From contig CAJNCA010000006.1 in NCBI GenBank assembly GCA_905221145.1, positions 1 through 64,000 on the forward strand: DNA of 64,000 bases. The letters are read 5' to 3'. Below are positions 37,286 to 47,772 of the stretch, one piece after another (position 1 is the stretch's first letter; the number at the start of each line of letters is the position of its first letter). The notes under the pieces were generated by a model. The model was not told the DNA's origin, searched no databases, and saw only the letters and a list, made by a program, of their open reading frames with translations. This DNA comes from a bacterium (GTDB lineage Bacteria > Bacillota > Bacilli > Lactobacillales > Streptococcaceae). A program made the translations under genes and the position numbers.

Positions 37286-39034
37286 TTATTCTGAGCTAAA
37301 AGCTGCAGCTTGCTGCATTTGGTAATACTTGCCTTTTCTAGCCATGAGGTCATGATGGTTACCATATTCCACGATGTCGCCATCCACCAAGACAAGAATC
37401 AAATCCGCATCTTGAATGGTTGACAAGCGGTGGGCAATGATAAAACTTGTGCGCCCCTTCATGAGTTTAGCAAAGGCATCCTGTACTAGCACCTCTGTCC
37501 GCGTATCGATGGAGGATGTCGCCTCGTCTAAGATAAGAATCTTAGGGATAGCTAGAAAGACTCGGGCAATGGTCAAGAGCTGGGCTTGACCAACAGAGAG
37601 AGATTCTCCTGCATTTTCTAACTTGGTATCGTATCCCTGTGGCAACTGTTGGATGAAAAAGTCCGCATTGGCTGCCTTTGCAGCAGCAATCACTTGCTCC
37701 CGACTGGCATCAGGATTGCCAAAGGCAATATTGTCATGAATAGTTCCTTGCTTGAGCCAGGTTTCTTGGAGCACCATCCCAAACTGCTGTCTCAATGACG
37801 CTCGGGTATAATCATAAATGGATTGCCCATCCAGCAAGATATCTCCTGAGTTAATAGGGTAAAAACGCATGAGGAGATTGATCAGAGTTGATTTCCCAGC
37901 ACCTGTCGGACCAACGATGGCCACCTTGCTACCAGCTGGGATATCGATAGACAAATTCTTAATCAAGATTTTTTCTGGATGGTAGCCAAAAGAAACATGC
38001 TTAAAGGAAATAGCTCCCTTAACTTGGTCACTTGTCAAGACTTCCTTGCCTGTTTCAGCCACCTCAGGACTTTCTAAGACAGCATAGACACGCTCTGCAC
38101 AAGCTAAAGCACTTTGTAACTCAGCTAGAACTGAAGAAATATCGTTAAAGGGCTTGGTGTACTGTTGGACGTAATTCAAAAAGGTAACTAAACGCCCAAT
38201 GGTCAAGGTTGACCCCATCATGATACGATAAGCTCCTACTCCAGCAAGCAGAGCGTAAATGAGCGCGTTGACAAAGCGAGTTGAAGGATTAACCGTTGAT
38301 GAATAAAAGATGGCTGACTGAGAATAGCCTGCGTAATTGTTATTAGCCTCATGCAGCCTTTGGATAAACTCTGTTTGAGCATTGAAGGACTGGATAATGG
38401 TCTGCTGGCTAAGCGATTCTTCAATCAACTGAGTCTGAATGCCCCTCGTCTCTGTTTGCTTCTGGAATAGATGATAAGAGCGTTTGGCAATAAAGCGTGA
38501 AATTACCATGGACAGTGGTGTCAACAGCAAGACCAAGAGAGTCATGAGGAGATGAATTTGAAGCATAGCTAGAATACTAACCAAAATCATTAAGACACCA
38601 ATGAAAAATTGGTTAAAAATCATGGTCAAGCCGGCTGCCAACTGTTCTATGTCTGTGGTCACACGACTGACTATCTCTCCACTGCCTTGCCGATCCACAA
38701 AAGCAATCGGTAAACGATGGAGCTTATGGATGATTCGCTCTCGCAAGTCTCTGGTATAAGAGAAGATTAGGCGATTATAAAGAAGAGGATTGACCCATTG
38801 TACTAGAGTATTTCCTATGACCACCAAAATCATCTGGATGAAAATCTGCCAAAAAACTGGTGAAGAACCAGCCACTAGGACCTGGTCGATGACCTGCCCA
38901 ATCAAGATAGGTAGGTAAATCGATAATCCAACTTGGGCAATGGTTCCTAGAAAGGCTAGGAAAAGGAGGAAGGGATGGCTGGCTAAATCTATGGCCAAAC
39001 GTTTGAGCGTCTGGTTTGCAGTTTGTCGTCTCAT
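37286..39034 (-). CDS. ABC exporter half-transporter, second subunit
   Basis: 582 aa from ATG 39034 (AGGAGG six bases upstream). Six transmembrane helices in the first ~310 residues, then an ATPase with Walker A GPTGAGKST, Walker B ILILDEATSSID (catalytic Glu present) and a degenerate signature LSVGQ instead of LSGGQ. It begins two bases after its partner's stop. It should form a heterodimeric multidrug or lipid exporter; substrate unknown. Confidence 0.9.
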   Translation of the reverse strand: MRRQTANQTLKRLAIDLASHPFLLFLAFLGTIAQVGLSIYLPILIGQVIDQVLVAGSSPVFWQIFIQMILVVIGNTLVQWVNPLLYNRLIFSYTRDLRERIIHKLHRLPIAFVDRQGSGEIVSRVTTDIEQLAAGLTMIFNQFFIGVLMILVSILAMLQIHLLMTLLVLLLTPLSMVISRFIAKRSYHLFQKQTETRGIQTQLIEESLSQQTIIQSFNAQTEFIQRLHEANNNYAGYSQSAIFYSSTVNPSTRFVNALIYALLAGVGAYRIMMGSTLTIGRLVTFLNYVQQYTKPFNDISSVLAELQSALACAERVYAVLESPEVAETGKEVLTSDQVKGAISFKHVSFGYHPEKILIKNLSIDIPAGSKVAIVGPTGAGKSTLINLLMRFYPINSGDILLDGQSIYDYTRASLRQQFGMVLQETWLKQGTIHDNIAFGNPDASREQVIAAAKAANADFFIQQLPQGYDTKLENAGESLSVGQAQLLTIARVFLAIPKILILDEATSSIDTRTEVLVQDAFAKLMKGRTSFIIAHRLSTIQDADLILVLVDGDIVEYGNHHDLMARKGKYYQMQQAAAFSSE

Positions 39035-39035
39035 A

Positions 39036-40760
39036 TTAGTCCTCCTTTCCATGTTGGGATGCATCGATTTCACGATAGACTTGACTGATCTTCATCAAGT
39101 CCTCGTGCTTGCCGATAGCTAGGAGTTCCCCTTTTTCCAAGAGGAGAATCTGGTCAGCCATCTGGAGTGTCGAAGTCCGTTGAGAGATCAAGATTAAGCT
39201 CGTATTTGGCAGATTTTCTCGAATAGCTTTCAAGAGCTTGGACTCGGTGATGGTGTCGAGGGCCGAGGTCGCATCATCTAGGATGAGGAACGGAGCTTGG
39301 CGCAAGACTGCACGTGCAATAGATAGCCTTTGTTTTTGTCCTCCTGAGAAATTTCGCCCTCCTGCCTCAACTACAGCATCCAAGAGTCCTTCTTTTTCAC
39401 TGACAAAATCCTTAGCTTGCGCAATCTCCAAGGCCTGCCAGAGTTCTTGGTCAGTCACTTCTTGATTTAAGCCTAGAATCAAGTTGGAACGAATAGTTCC
39501 CTTAAAGAGTTCGACCTTTTGTGGCACATAAGAAATCCAAGACCGCCATTGCTCAAGATTAAGAGGACTACGTCCATCTCGATAAAGGTCAATGCTTCCC
39601 TTGTCTGTTGGATAAAGTCCAAGTAAGACTTGCACCAAGCTTGATTTACCAGAACCCGTCCCCCCAATGATACCAAGGATTTGCCCTTGCTTCATATCAA
39701 AGGAAATGTTTCTCAGAGAAGGCTGGGCCGCATCAGGATAGGTAAAAGTCAATTCTTGCACTTGTAAAACCTGATCGTTGATAGCTTGCTTTTGTTCTAA
39801 CTCTGAATGGATATCTTCTGGCTCTTCATCAAAGACTTCCTCGATTCGCTTGGCTGAGATATAGGATTGATTGAGGGAATTAATCAGCATGGCGAGCTTG
39901 ACCAATTCCACTAAAATCTGCAAGAGGTAGTTGATAAGGGCAATTAGGGCACCTTGACTGAGCAAACCTCCTTGAATTGAAATATAACCCTGCCAGATGA
40001 TAACGAGGAGAGTTCCATTGACAATCAGATAAGTCAGAGGGGTTAATAAACTAGACCAGAAACCCGTCTTTTCTTGCAATCTAACATAGACTTGGTTAAG
40101 GGTTTGAAAAATATGTAATTCTCGTTTTTCTTGTCCAAAAGCACGAATAACCCGCATGCCTTGTAATTGCTGGCGCGTTTCCTGAACCAACTGGTCCGTT
40201 TTCTTTCTCAGACTACTGTAGATAGGATTGACCAGTCGAGAGAGCCCTACAATGACAATCGTCAAAATCACAACCATAACCAAGAACCAGAAAGTCAGCT
40301 CAGACGAGATTCGATAGGCCATAAAAATGGCCCCAAAAACAATAATAGGCGCTCGCAAAAAGAGGCGCAGGAATTGATTGATACCAGTCTGAATCTGATA
40401 GGTGTCCGAAGTCAAGCGTGTCACCAAGCTAGAAGTTGTCAAACGGTCTCTGCTATCCTTGGGCAAGGAAAGAATATGACGATAAAGGTCGTTTGTCAGT
40501 TCTTTGGCAAATCCAACCGCAGCCTTGGCTGAATAAAACTGAGCTACCAAGGCCACTAAAACGCCAATGACTGCAAAGATAAGGAGCAGGCCAATCTGCA
40601 TCCAGAGATGCCCTTGATCTCTCTGGGGCAAGGACTGGTCAACAATCCCTGCAATCACCATGGGAACAAGAAGCTCAAACACAGCTTCTAATAGCTTGAA
40701 CAAGGGTGCTAAAATCGATTCCTTGATGTAGGGTTTAAAGTAAGATAGTAAGTGTTTCAT
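39036..40760 (-). CDS. ABC exporter half-transporter, first subunit
   Basis: 574 aa, same fold as its neighbour: six TM helices, Walker A GGTGSGKSS, canonical signature FSGGQKQRLSIARAV, but Walker B ends LILDDATSALD, with Asp where the catalytic Glu belongs. Together with the altered signature of the partner this makes one non-hydrolytic ATP site, the hallmark of heterodimeric exporters such as BmrCD. Two bases separate the genes. Confidence 0.9.
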   Translation of the reverse strand: MKHLLSYFKPYIKESILAPLFKLLEAVFELLVPMVIAGIVDQSLPQRDQGHLWMQIGLLLIFAVIGVLVALVAQFYSAKAAVGFAKELTNDLYRHILSLPKDSRDRLTTSSLVTRLTSDTYQIQTGINQFLRLFLRAPIIVFGAIFMAYRISSELTFWFLVMVVILTIVIVGLSRLVNPIYSSLRKKTDQLVQETRQQLQGMRVIRAFGQEKRELHIFQTLNQVYVRLQEKTGFWSSLLTPLTYLIVNGTLLVIIWQGYISIQGGLLSQGALIALINYLLQILVELVKLAMLINSLNQSYISAKRIEEVFDEEPEDIHSELEQKQAINDQVLQVQELTFTYPDAAQPSLRNISFDMKQGQILGIIGGTGSGKSSLVQVLLGLYPTDKGSIDLYRDGRSPLNLEQWRSWISYVPQKVELFKGTIRSNLILGLNQEVTDQELWQALEIAQAKDFVSEKEGLLDAVVEAGGRNFSGGQKQRLSIARAVLRQAPFLILDDATSALDTITESKLLKAIRENLPNTSLILISQRTSTLQMADQILLLEKGELLAIGKHEDLMKISQVYREIDASQHGKED

Positions 40761-40787
40761 AAATCCCTTCTATTCTTATTCTGGAAA

Positions 40788-40812
40788 TGAAGAAAGTGGG
40801 AAGCCCCACCCT
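40788..40812 (-). terminator. Weak terminator between msrAB and the ABC genes
   Basis: GTGGG/CCCAC stem around GCTT on the minus strand, followed by TTTCTTC. Short stem and modest T-tract, so partial readthrough is likely. Confidence 0.45.
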
Positions 40813-40819
40813 CTCAATT

Positions 40820-41758
40820 TTATTTATTTAAGTATGGCAATAGATAGCTATATCCTGCTTTTTCCATCTCATCCTTGGCCACAAAGCGTAAGGAAGCAGA
40901 ATTGATACAGTAACGGAGGCCACCTAACTCCCTAGGTCCATCTGTGAAAACATGACCCAAGTGAGCATTACCTGACCGAGAACGAACTTCGATTCGCTCC
41001 ATTCCATGACTCAGGTCTTTGTAGTAGTGAATCAATTCCTTGGAAATTGGACGACTAAAGCTTGGCCAGCCACAACCTGAAGCAAACTTATCCTTGGCAA
41101 AAAAGAGTGGCTCACCTGTCGTAATATCTACATAAATCCCTTCTTCAAAGGTTTGGTCATAGGCATTGGTAAAAGGAGCCTCTGTAGTAGCTTCTTGGGT
41201 AACACGATAAGACTCTTCAGTTAAGCTTTTCTTCAACACTTCTTGACTAGGCTTTTCATAATTTGAGGCGTCAATCAATGGCTTCTCAGCATCGGTCACA
41301 TCGATATGACAGTAACCGGAAGGATTATTCTTGAGATAGTCTTGGTGGTAATCTTCAGCCAGAATGTAGTGGCGAAGTTTCTCCACCTCTACTGCAATCT
41401 TTCGCCCAAGCATGCGCTCCTGCTCCTGAACCACAGTGTAGATAGTTGGCAAGTCTGCTTCATCCTGATAATAGATTCCCGTTCGATATTGGCGACCACG
41501 GTCATTCCCTTGTTGATTAATCGATAAAGGATCGATGACTCGGAAATAATAAAGCAAAATTTCTCTGAGTGACACTGTCTTCTCATCATAAATCACTTGA
41601 ACCGTTTCTGCATGGTCTGTTTCTTTGATTAGTTGATAATTGGTCGTTTCAACTTTCCCATTAGCGTAGCCAACACTGGTTGCTAGCACTCCAGAAATTC
41701 GTGAAAAATACTCCTCTAGGCCCCAAAAACAACCACCTGCTAGATAAATTTCTGACAT
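40820..41758 (-). CDS. msrAB: Fused peptide methionine sulfoxide reductase MsrA/MsrB
   Basis: 312 aa. MsrA domain (1-~155) with active-site Cys in [12 protein letters not shown]; linker; MsrB domain (~175-312) with [27 protein letters not shown] and catalytic Cys in LRYCINSAS. The zinc-binding CxxC pairs found in many MsrBs are missing. Repairs both sulfoxide stereoisomers. No signal peptide, so this is a cytoplasmic form. Confidence 0.95.
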   Translation of the reverse strand: MSEIYLAGGCFWGLEEYFSRISGVLATSVGYANGKVETTNYQLIKETDHAETVQVIYDEKTVSLREILLYYFRVIDPLSINQQGNDRGRQYRTGIYYQDEADLPTIYTVVQEQERMLGRKIAVEVEKLRHYILAEDYHQDYLKNNPSGYCHIDVTDAEKPLIDASNYEKPSQEVLKKSLTEESYRVTQEATTEAPFTNAYDQTFEEGIYVDITTGEPLFFAKDKFASGCGWPSFSRPISKELIHYYKDLSHGMERIEVRSRSGNAHLGHVFTDGPRELGGLRYCINSASLRFVAKDEMEKAGYSYLLPYLNK

Positions 41759-41789
41759 CTTCGTTTCTCCTTTATCAAGTTTTTAACTA

Positions 41790-41949
41790 ATACTCTTAGA
41801 AAATCTCTTCAAACCACGTCAGCTTACATCTGCAACCTCAAAACAGTATTTTGAGCTAACTTCGTCAGTTCTATCCACAACCTCAAAACACTGTTTTGAG
41901 CAGCCTGCGGCTAGCTTCGTAGTTTGCTCTTTGATTTTCATTGAGTATA
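41790..41949 (-). repeat. BOX element (boxA-boxB-boxC)
   Basis: On the minus strand it starts TATACTCAATGAAAATCAAA (boxA), has two AAAACACTGTTTTGAGG-like hairpin segments (boxB region) and ends with GAAGAGATTTTCTAAGAGTA (boxC). About 160 bp, one boxB unit. BOX elements are multi-copy mobile repeats of pneumococcus and close relatives. It separates thrB from msrAB; the remaining intergenic sequence is the thrB terminator. Confidence 0.92.
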
Positions 41950-41960
41950 AACTTCTTTTC

Positions 41961-42008
41961 AAAAAAAGGATAGGAAGCCCTCTGGTCGAGAGTTTCCCCA
42001 TCCTATCT
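41961..42008 (-). terminator. thrB terminator
   Basis: GATAGGA (42007-42001) and TCCTATC (41974-41968) close a hairpin with inner pairing of GGGGAAACTC-type segments; seven T residues follow on the minus strand. Confidence 0.75.
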
Positions 42009-42016
42009 TCTATTCT

Positions 42017-42886
42017 TTATTTTGCTTCAACACGGACACCTTGGGTATCAACCTTCAAATCATGTAGTTTACCTTTGAAGGATTGCTTTCCCAATTCTGC
42101 CTTAATGGCCGGCATCTTGTCATGAGAGGCCAAGACCATAACTGTTGGTCCAGCACCAGAGAGGTAGGTCGCATAGGCCCCATTCTCTTTGGCTACTTGC
42201 TTGATCGTAGCAAATTCTCTCACCAAGTCCTGACGGTAACGTTCGTGGAAGAGGTCTCCCTCGATTGCTTGCCCAGCTGTCACCATATCTCCTGCTAACA
42301 AGGCTGCGACAGCTACATTGGCGATAGAACTGGCAGCGACAGCTTCCTTGTAGGATAATTTCTTAGGCAAGACACCACGGCTATCACGAGTGCGTAATTC
42401 ATAGTTAGGAATGTAAGCTAGAAAATCACACTCTGGGAAGTCTGCCACAATCGCAGAGACTTGCCCTTCAACTGAACTTGCAATAACGAGATTACCATAA
42501 ATAGCTGGAGCCACATTGTCTGGATGTCCTTCAATCTTGGTCGCCAACTGCAATTTTTCATGGTCTGACAAGTTGAGATTCCCCAGCTGGTTAGCTAGTT
42601 CAATCCCAGCAACGATTACCGAGCTAGAAGAACCCAAACCACGCGCCAAGGGAACATTACTGGTCATTTTCAAACGTCTTGGTTGCAAGTCTGGTACAAT
42701 TTGCAAAGCAATCTTGAGCAAGAGATTACGCTCGTCATGGGGAATCCATTTGCCAATCTGGTGTTCAATCAGCCACTCATCTCGTTCTTCGCAGACCTCG
42801 ATTTGAAGATACTTGGTTACAGCTACACCGACCGAGTCAAAACCTGGCCCGATATTGGCACTGGTTGCAGGTACAATAATCTTCAT
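42017..42886 (-). CDS. thrB: Homoserine kinase
   Basis: 289 aa GHMP kinase: [18 protein letters not shown] at the N terminus, ATP-binding [18 protein letters not shown], and [13 protein letters not shown] near the C terminus. Phosphorylates homoserine for threonine synthesis. It begins one base after hom and forms an operon with it. Confidence 0.96.
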   Translation of the reverse strand: MKIIVPATSANIGPGFDSVGVAVTKYLQIEVCEERDEWLIEHQIGKWIPHDERNLLLKIALQIVPDLQPRRLKMTSNVPLARGLGSSSSVIVAGIELANQLGNLNLSDHEKLQLATKIEGHPDNVAPAIYGNLVIASSVEGQVSAIVADFPECDFLAYIPNYELRTRDSRGVLPKKLSYKEAVAASSIANVAVAALLAGDMVTAGQAIEGDLFHERYRQDLVREFATIKQVAKENGAYATYLSGAGPTVMVLASHDKMPAIKAELGKQSFKGKLHDLKVDTQGVRVEAK

Positions 42887-42887
42887 C

Positions 42888-44174
42888 TTATTCTCCTAGC
42901 ACCTTGAAGGTATTCAAGAGGTCGAATTCTGAAACCTTCTTCAATTCAGCTGAGACATTTTCAAGCTGGGCTTTATTAATCTTATGTGTGATGATCACAA
43001 CACGCGCCTTGTCATCTTCTTTGCCATCTTGGAGGATTTGCTTGAAGGAAATATCTTGAGCGTTGAAAATCTCAGCCAATTTCAAGACCTGACCTTTTGA
43101 GTCTGGAGCCAAGATTGAGAAGTAGTAATTTGCTTTGACATCTTCTGGATTTGCCAAGACCAAGTCACGGCTATATTCATTGAAATCTTTACCGATAGTT
43201 CCATCATTCAAACGACGAACGATACGGACAATATCCGCCACAACACTTGTTGCAGTTGGTTTTTGACCCGCACCTGGTCCGTAGTACATAGACTCACCAA
43301 TACCGATAGATTCTACAAAGACAGCGTTCATTACGCCATTCACACTAGCAAGTGGATGCGCTTTAGGAAGGAAGGTTGGAGTTACTTCTGCAGCAATACC
43401 TGAAGGAGTTTCCTCAATAGAACCAACCAATTTCACTACATAGCCAAGGTCTTGAGCCACAGCTACATCTTCTGGTGTGATGTTACGGATCCCCTTATGG
43501 GCTACATCGTCAAAGGCAACCTTCATACCAAAAGCAAATTGGCTCAAAATCACCATCTTGTAGGCTGCGTCAATCCCATCAACATCATTTGTCGGGTCAC
43601 TTTCTGCAAATCCAAGTCTTTGTGCTTCCGCAAGAGCATCATCGTAAGACCATCCTTCTTCCACCATTTTGGTCATCATGAAGTTAGAAGTTCCGTTGAC
43701 TACACCCAATACGCGAGTGATTTTATCAGAAGCCAATGAATTTGCTAAAGTACGAAGAATTGGAATCCCACCAGCTACTGCTGCTTCGTAGTAAAGTGCT
43801 ACCTTGTTAGCTTTAGCGATTTCTAACAACTCTGCGCCATGGACAGCCAAAAGGTCCTTGTTGGCAGTAACAACGTGTTTCCCAGCCTCCAAGGCACGAG
43901 TGATAAAAGTTTTAGCAGGCTCGATACGCCCCATCAATTCCACTACGATCGTAATGTCTTGGTCTGACAAAATATCATCCACATTGGTTACAAAGTTAAA
44001 GTCATTTCCTGCTGTAAGCAAGCGATTCTTTTCATGTTCATCCTTGACCAATACTTTAGCAACTTCAATCTCTGAATGTGCTGATTGATTGATTTTTTCT
44101 CCATTTTCCTTTAGGAGGAAAGGCACACCACTTGCAACGGTACCAAATCCTAGTAAAGCAATTTTAACTGTCAT
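42888..44174 (-). CDS. hom: Homoserine dehydrogenase
   Basis: 428 aa from ATG 44174 (GGAGACA upstream). NAD(P)-binding [19 protein letters not shown], catalytic-domain segment [21 protein letters not shown]-terminal ACT-like domain ([20 protein letters not shown]). Reduces aspartate semialdehyde to homoserine. The ACT domain suggests feedback control by threonine. Confidence 0.96.
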   Translation of the reverse strand: MTVKIALLGFGTVASGVPFLLKENGEKINQSAHSEIEVAKVLVKDEHEKNRLLTAGNDFNFVTNVDDILSDQDITIVVELMGRIEPAKTFITRALEAGKHVVTANKDLLAVHGAELLEIAKANKVALYYEAAVAGGIPILRTLANSLASDKITRVLGVVNGTSNFMMTKMVEEGWSYDDALAEAQRLGFAESDPTNDVDGIDAAYKMVILSQFAFGMKVAFDDVAHKGIRNITPEDVAVAQDLGYVVKLVGSIEETPSGIAAEVTPTFLPKAHPLASVNGVMNAVFVESIGIGESMYYGPGAGQKPTATSVVADIVRIVRRLNDGTIGKDFNEYSRDLVLANPEDVKANYYFSILAPDSKGQVLKLAEIFNAQDISFKQILQDGKEDDKARVVIITHKINKAQLENVSAELKKVSEFDLLNTFKVLGE

Positions 44175-44269
44175 GTTTGTCTCCTCGAAATTTTCTAATA
44201 TAGCCATTATAACAGAATTTTGTGAAAATTCCTATTATAGTAATTCACTATTTCAGTATAAAAAGAAAA

Positions 44270-44294
44270 AACGAATCCCATGATTCGTCTTTCT
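44270..44294 (-). terminator. mecA terminator
   Basis: ACGAATC/GGATTCGT hairpin on the minus strand followed by TTTTTTCTTTTT. Confidence 0.8.
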
Positions 44295-44320
44295 TGATAG
44301 ATGAAAATTGATTTTTAAAA

Positions 44321-45061
44321 TTATGAACCAATCTTTTGCAAATTAAGCACTGCATCGTGATTCATCAAGACTTGACCATACTCTTGCAAAACTGAGCGAC
44401 TGATGTCACTATCGTCTGCAAACTCGCGCATACGGGCCAACAGCCAAGCTGGATATGGACTTGGATGATTTTCAATATCCACTAAAATAGTCAAATAATA
44501 GCGCTCGTTCATTTTGTAGAGTTCAGAAGTTTCCATCTCAAAAGTCACTGTCTTGGCAAAAGCCACCAAGTCAGCCAACTTAGCAAAAGAAAGGATGTAG
44601 TAGATGTAAGGCTCTTTCTTGCTTTCAACTTCTTGTTCAGCCTGCTCCTGCTCTTCTTCCCTGGCTTCAACTTGCTCAAGAGATTGAATTGCTTCGATGT
44701 CATCCTTAGTTTTGTCCGCGATGCTTTTTTCTAAGGTTTTGATAAATTCATCTGGCGACATTTGGGCTAATTCTTCCATGTCTGGTAAATCCGATAAATC
44801 TTCAAAATCTAGATTTTGGTCAATTTTTGACTTGGTCACAAAGACATCTACCTTATCAGGTTTTGGAGTCACACGGAAGCTCAACATGCCTGTATCCAGA
44901 AAGCTCTCAGGCATCTCTAACTCATCCAAGATGGCATAAAAGAACTCTTCTGTTTTTTCTTGAGGAACAAGAAAGTCAGCGATCTCCATCCCTCGATCCA
45001 TCAAATCTTCTAAAGACATCGTGATTTTTAAAGTAGTATCACTAATTTGTTTCATTTTCAT
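44321..45061 (-). CDS. mecA: Adaptor protein MecA
   Basis: 246 aa. N-terminal target-binding domain (MKQISDTTLKITMSLEDLMD), very acidic coiled linker (~105-150, EQVEAREEEQEQAEQEVESK), C-terminal ClpC-binding domain (YYILSFAKLADLVAFAKTV). Delivers substrates, in streptococci ComX and ComW among them, to the ClpCP protease, and so controls competence. Confidence 0.93.
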   Translation of the reverse strand: MKMKQISDTTLKITMSLEDLMDRGMEIADFLVPQEKTEEFFYAILDELEMPESFLDTGMLSFRVTPKPDKVDVFVTKSKIDQNLDFEDLSDLPDMEELAQMSPDEFIKTLEKSIADKTKDDIEAIQSLEQVEAREEEQEQAEQEVESKKEPYIYYILSFAKLADLVAFAKTVTFEMETSELYKMNERYYLTILVDIENHPSPYPAWLLARMREFADDSDISRSVLQEYGQVLMNHDAVLNLQKIGS

Positions 45062-45202
45062 TGCTAGTAACCTCGTACTTTCAGTTCTATCTATTATACT
45101 AGATTTTTACGATTTTATCAAAAGAAGGCTCCTCTATCAAGCTAGATTTTCCCCAGGGTCTTTCTGTAGAAGACTCTAAAAGAAAATTTCTGCAGACAGA
45201 TA

Positions 45203-45240
45203 GAAAAAGCCTTCAAAATCGACTCTTAGCCAACTTTGAA
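45203..45240 (-). terminator. Terminator after the teichoic-acid cluster
   Basis: CTTCAAA and TTTTGAAG arms around a partly paired loop on the minus strand, followed by GCTTTTTC. The rest of 45062-45260 shows no gene. Confidence 0.6.
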
Positions 45241-45260
45241 GACCTGATACATCAGAATGC

Positions 45261-46295
45261 TTATAATTTAAAGGTTGCTACACCGAGGATAGAACGATTT
45301 AAGTTTCTAAGAATTTGAAGACTTTGTTCAAATTTCTTATAACGAGTCACTCCATACTCTTCAACAAGAAGGACTGTATCTCTTTCCAAAAGAGATGGTA
45401 CATCTTGTAAATCCACAAAATGCATTCCTTTTAAGGCCTCTTGATTTTGTTTCAATTTATCTAGGATAGCTTTGTTTGAGCTAACGATTGTTAATTCTTG
45501 TCCAGCATTTTTGTATGATAGGATATCTGCTAGGTTGGCAATTGTTGTAATCTCTGTTACAAAATCAATTTGATACTGAGAAAAATCACCTGCTCTATTG
45601 ATGGTTGGATTAAAGAGATAAACCAATACATTTCCCATCACAACCAAAATCACACAAACTACTCCAATAACAGCTAAACGGAGAATCAAGTTCTTCACAT
45701 TCAATCCAAGCGCTGTCTCACCGTTTGCATTCAATTCTTTAGAGTTGATGGTTTCCAATTTTTCAATTTTTACATTTGCATAAGTGTGTTTAAATTTCTC
45801 AATCAATCCATCAATTTTTCGCTCCAACAAGTCATTAGCATCTTTACTTGGTGTCAAAATTTTCACACCAACCCCTGCATCGTCAATCATATAGTAGACA
45901 GTTAATTTTTTCCACCAATAATCATTCGTAGAATTTTTCAAGGTTGTTTCTGTCGTATCTAATTCACTAGCAATTTTTTTCAACTCACTAGACTCTACAT
46001 CATTGAAAAGATAAGCTCCATTCAAATTCCCATCAATCAATTTCCCGTAGAAATCACTATAGCCACCAATTTGATGATTCAAAATCGTTTTGGCTGAATC
46101 TTCTGGAGGAGTGATTTTATAGCTGATATAAGTTGAATAACTTGTTGTGTCTTTGACAGTATTTTTATTCTTAACTGCTTTAATTGTAAATGGTACAGCA
46201 ATGAGAGCAAATAAAGCGATGAGAGCTAGAATATTTGCTTTTCGTTTTTTGTAAAGATTTGCAAACAAATCAGCTACTGAATAATGTTCAAACAT
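45261..46295 (-). CDS. tarQ: Wzz/YveK-like chain-length protein of the teichoic-acid cluster (TarQ candidate)
   Basis: 344 aa with two membrane helices (about 20-36 and 208-230) flanking an extracellular domain, and a C-terminal cytoplasmic part. This is the Wzz-like architecture of regulators that act with Wzy-type polymerases; a 7-bp overlap with the polymerase gene supports a functional pair. From memory of the pneumococcal literature this locus was proposed as tarP/tarQ for teichoic-acid chain polymerisation; the symbol is therefore tentative. Confidence 0.72.
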   Translation of the reverse strand: MFEHYSVADLFANLYKKRKANILALIALFALIAVPFTIKAVKNKNTVKDTTSYSTYISYKITPPEDSAKTILNHQIGGYSDFYGKLIDGNLNGAYLFNDVESSELKKIASELDTTETTLKNSTNDYWWKKLTVYYMIDDAGVGVKILTPSKDANDLLERKIDGLIEKFKHTYANVKIEKLETINSKELNANGETALGLNVKNLILRLAVIGVVCVILVVMGNVLVYLFNPTINRAGDFSQYQIDFVTEITTIANLADILSYKNAGQELTIVSSNKAILDKLKQNQEALKGMHFVDLQDVPSLLERDTVLLVEEYGVTRYKKFEQSLQILRNLNRSILGVATFKL

Positions 46296-47757
46296 GATTT
46301 TTTTCTCCTTTGTTTAGTAGATACTGGTTCTCTTTTGTAAGCATTTTTGCTACAAATATAATCACAAGAACAATTCCCCAGAATTGCATTGTAAATAGAT
46401 TGAAGAAACTTTCTGAAAAGCTACTTCTTGGCATAAAGAATAGATTATTCAAGATGAGTAGGGACAAGGCAAATAGGATTGTTCTAGAGCGATAGGCTAC
46501 TTGCAACATGGCTATAAATAGCATACCGAGTAAGAGACTAAGTAGAAAGACTCCTATCATACCATAGTCTGTATACAACTCCATGATATAACTACTTCCG
46601 ATACCATGTCCTTTCAAGTATTCCTTGTTCAAAACAAGATAGGATAGATTGTGGGCATAACTATTACTATCAATAGCTAGCTCCACACTATTGGTTGTAT
46701 GTTCAAAGGCTTTTCCTCCGAAAATAGCCCCCAAACTTCCTCTTGCAAAATAATCAATGACAGGACCAAAAGTAAAATTGCGTAAATCTCGGTAAGGAAG
46801 GCTACTGTTAAATAGAAAACCTCGAGCCAGAACACCAAAACTAGTCCCTTGTTTATAGATAAAGTCAAGTAAGATATCCCAGAAACCTGTATGGGAAACC
46901 TGGACATTATCCCGTACATAATTGAGCACTCCCATCGCTAACATAAGAATAGGAGAACCGACAAAAATCGCTAACTTTTCTTTAAACCCAATCCATTTTC
47001 CCTTTTCAGTTTGCTCCCGCATAAAGTAATAAACAAAAGCAAATAAAATACTTAAAATAAAGGGATTTCGTGTCCCGATTGCCAAATGAATGGTATTGGC
47101 TACAATGAAGGATACCAACACTGCTGTCGCCTGCAATTTCTTTGGCTTGGTTGCCAGATACATACACATTGCATAGACCGTAAAGGTAGACAAAATGTAG
47201 GTAAAATAAGGAAGTTTACTTTCAAAATTTGCATAGTAGGCATAGTAGGAAGTCTGCAGACGATACAGGAGCCGTTCAAATAAGCGAATAAAATAGAAAG
47301 GATAGGTTAGAAGAAAAACTCCTAGTGATACAAAGCGTAACCGCTTGATATAAATCTCTTTTATAGAATTTCCTATCTTTGGTACTTTTATGTTCTTCCT
47401 AGCTATGAAGTAACGAGCCAGTACGCCTCCTGTGGTCAAGCCCAGAATCGAAACCATGACGACTATAAAGGCAAAGCGATAGGCTATCGGATGATAGGTA
47501 TCCAGAGCGCCATCCCTAAAATAATCAATGGTCGGTCTTGATACCAGAAATACAAAAATAGTTAAATAGAAAATAAAATGGATTAAGTAATACTTGATAT
47601 CATTCCAGCAGGCAATTAAGCTACTAACCAGTAAGAACAATAAAGTAGAAAGCAAGCTAACATTATTATTATTAAACAGATACACAATTCCACTTACTAG
47701 CGTCAAGGCATAGCTGACTATGGTCAAACTAAATAATAATCGTTTTCCATCAATCAC
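46288..47757 (-). CDS. tarP: Wzy-like repeat-unit polymerase (TarP candidate)
   Basis: 489 aa with about a dozen hydrophobic segments (LLFSLTIVSYALTLVSGIVY onward) and a large extracellular loop near 310-380 (GGKAFEHTTNSVELAIDSNS), typical of O-antigen/Wzy polymerases. It should join lipid-linked teichoic-acid repeats outside the membrane. Neighbours are two glycosyltransferases and a LicD-type transferase. Confidence 0.75.
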   Translation of the reverse strand: MIDGKRLLFSLTIVSYALTLVSGIVYLFNNNNVSLLSTLLFLLVSSLIACWNDIKYYLIHFIFYLTIFVFLVSRPTIDYFRDGALDTYHPIAYRFAFIVVMVSILGLTTGGVLARYFIARKNIKVPKIGNSIKEIYIKRLRFVSLGVFLLTYPFYFIRLFERLLYRLQTSYYAYYANFESKLPYFTYILSTFTVYAMCMYLATKPKKLQATAVLVSFIVANTIHLAIGTRNPFILSILFAFVYYFMREQTEKGKWIGFKEKLAIFVGSPILMLAMGVLNYVRDNVQVSHTGFWDILLDFIYKQGTSFGVLARGFLFNSSLPYRDLRNFTFGPVIDYFARGSLGAIFGGKAFEHTTNSVELAIDSNSYAHNLSYLVLNKEYLKGHGIGSSYIMELYTDYGMIGVFLLSLLLGMLFIAMLQVAYRSRTILFALSLLILNNLFFMPRSSFSESFFNLFTMQFWGIVLVIIFVAKMLTKENQYLLNKGEKNHV

Positions 47758-47772
47758 TTGCTCACCCCCGTT

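Noticed and set aside
41819..42001. 60-aa minus-strand frame between msrAB and thrB
   Set aside because: It lies within the BOX element and thrB terminator; the sequence is explained by the repeat.
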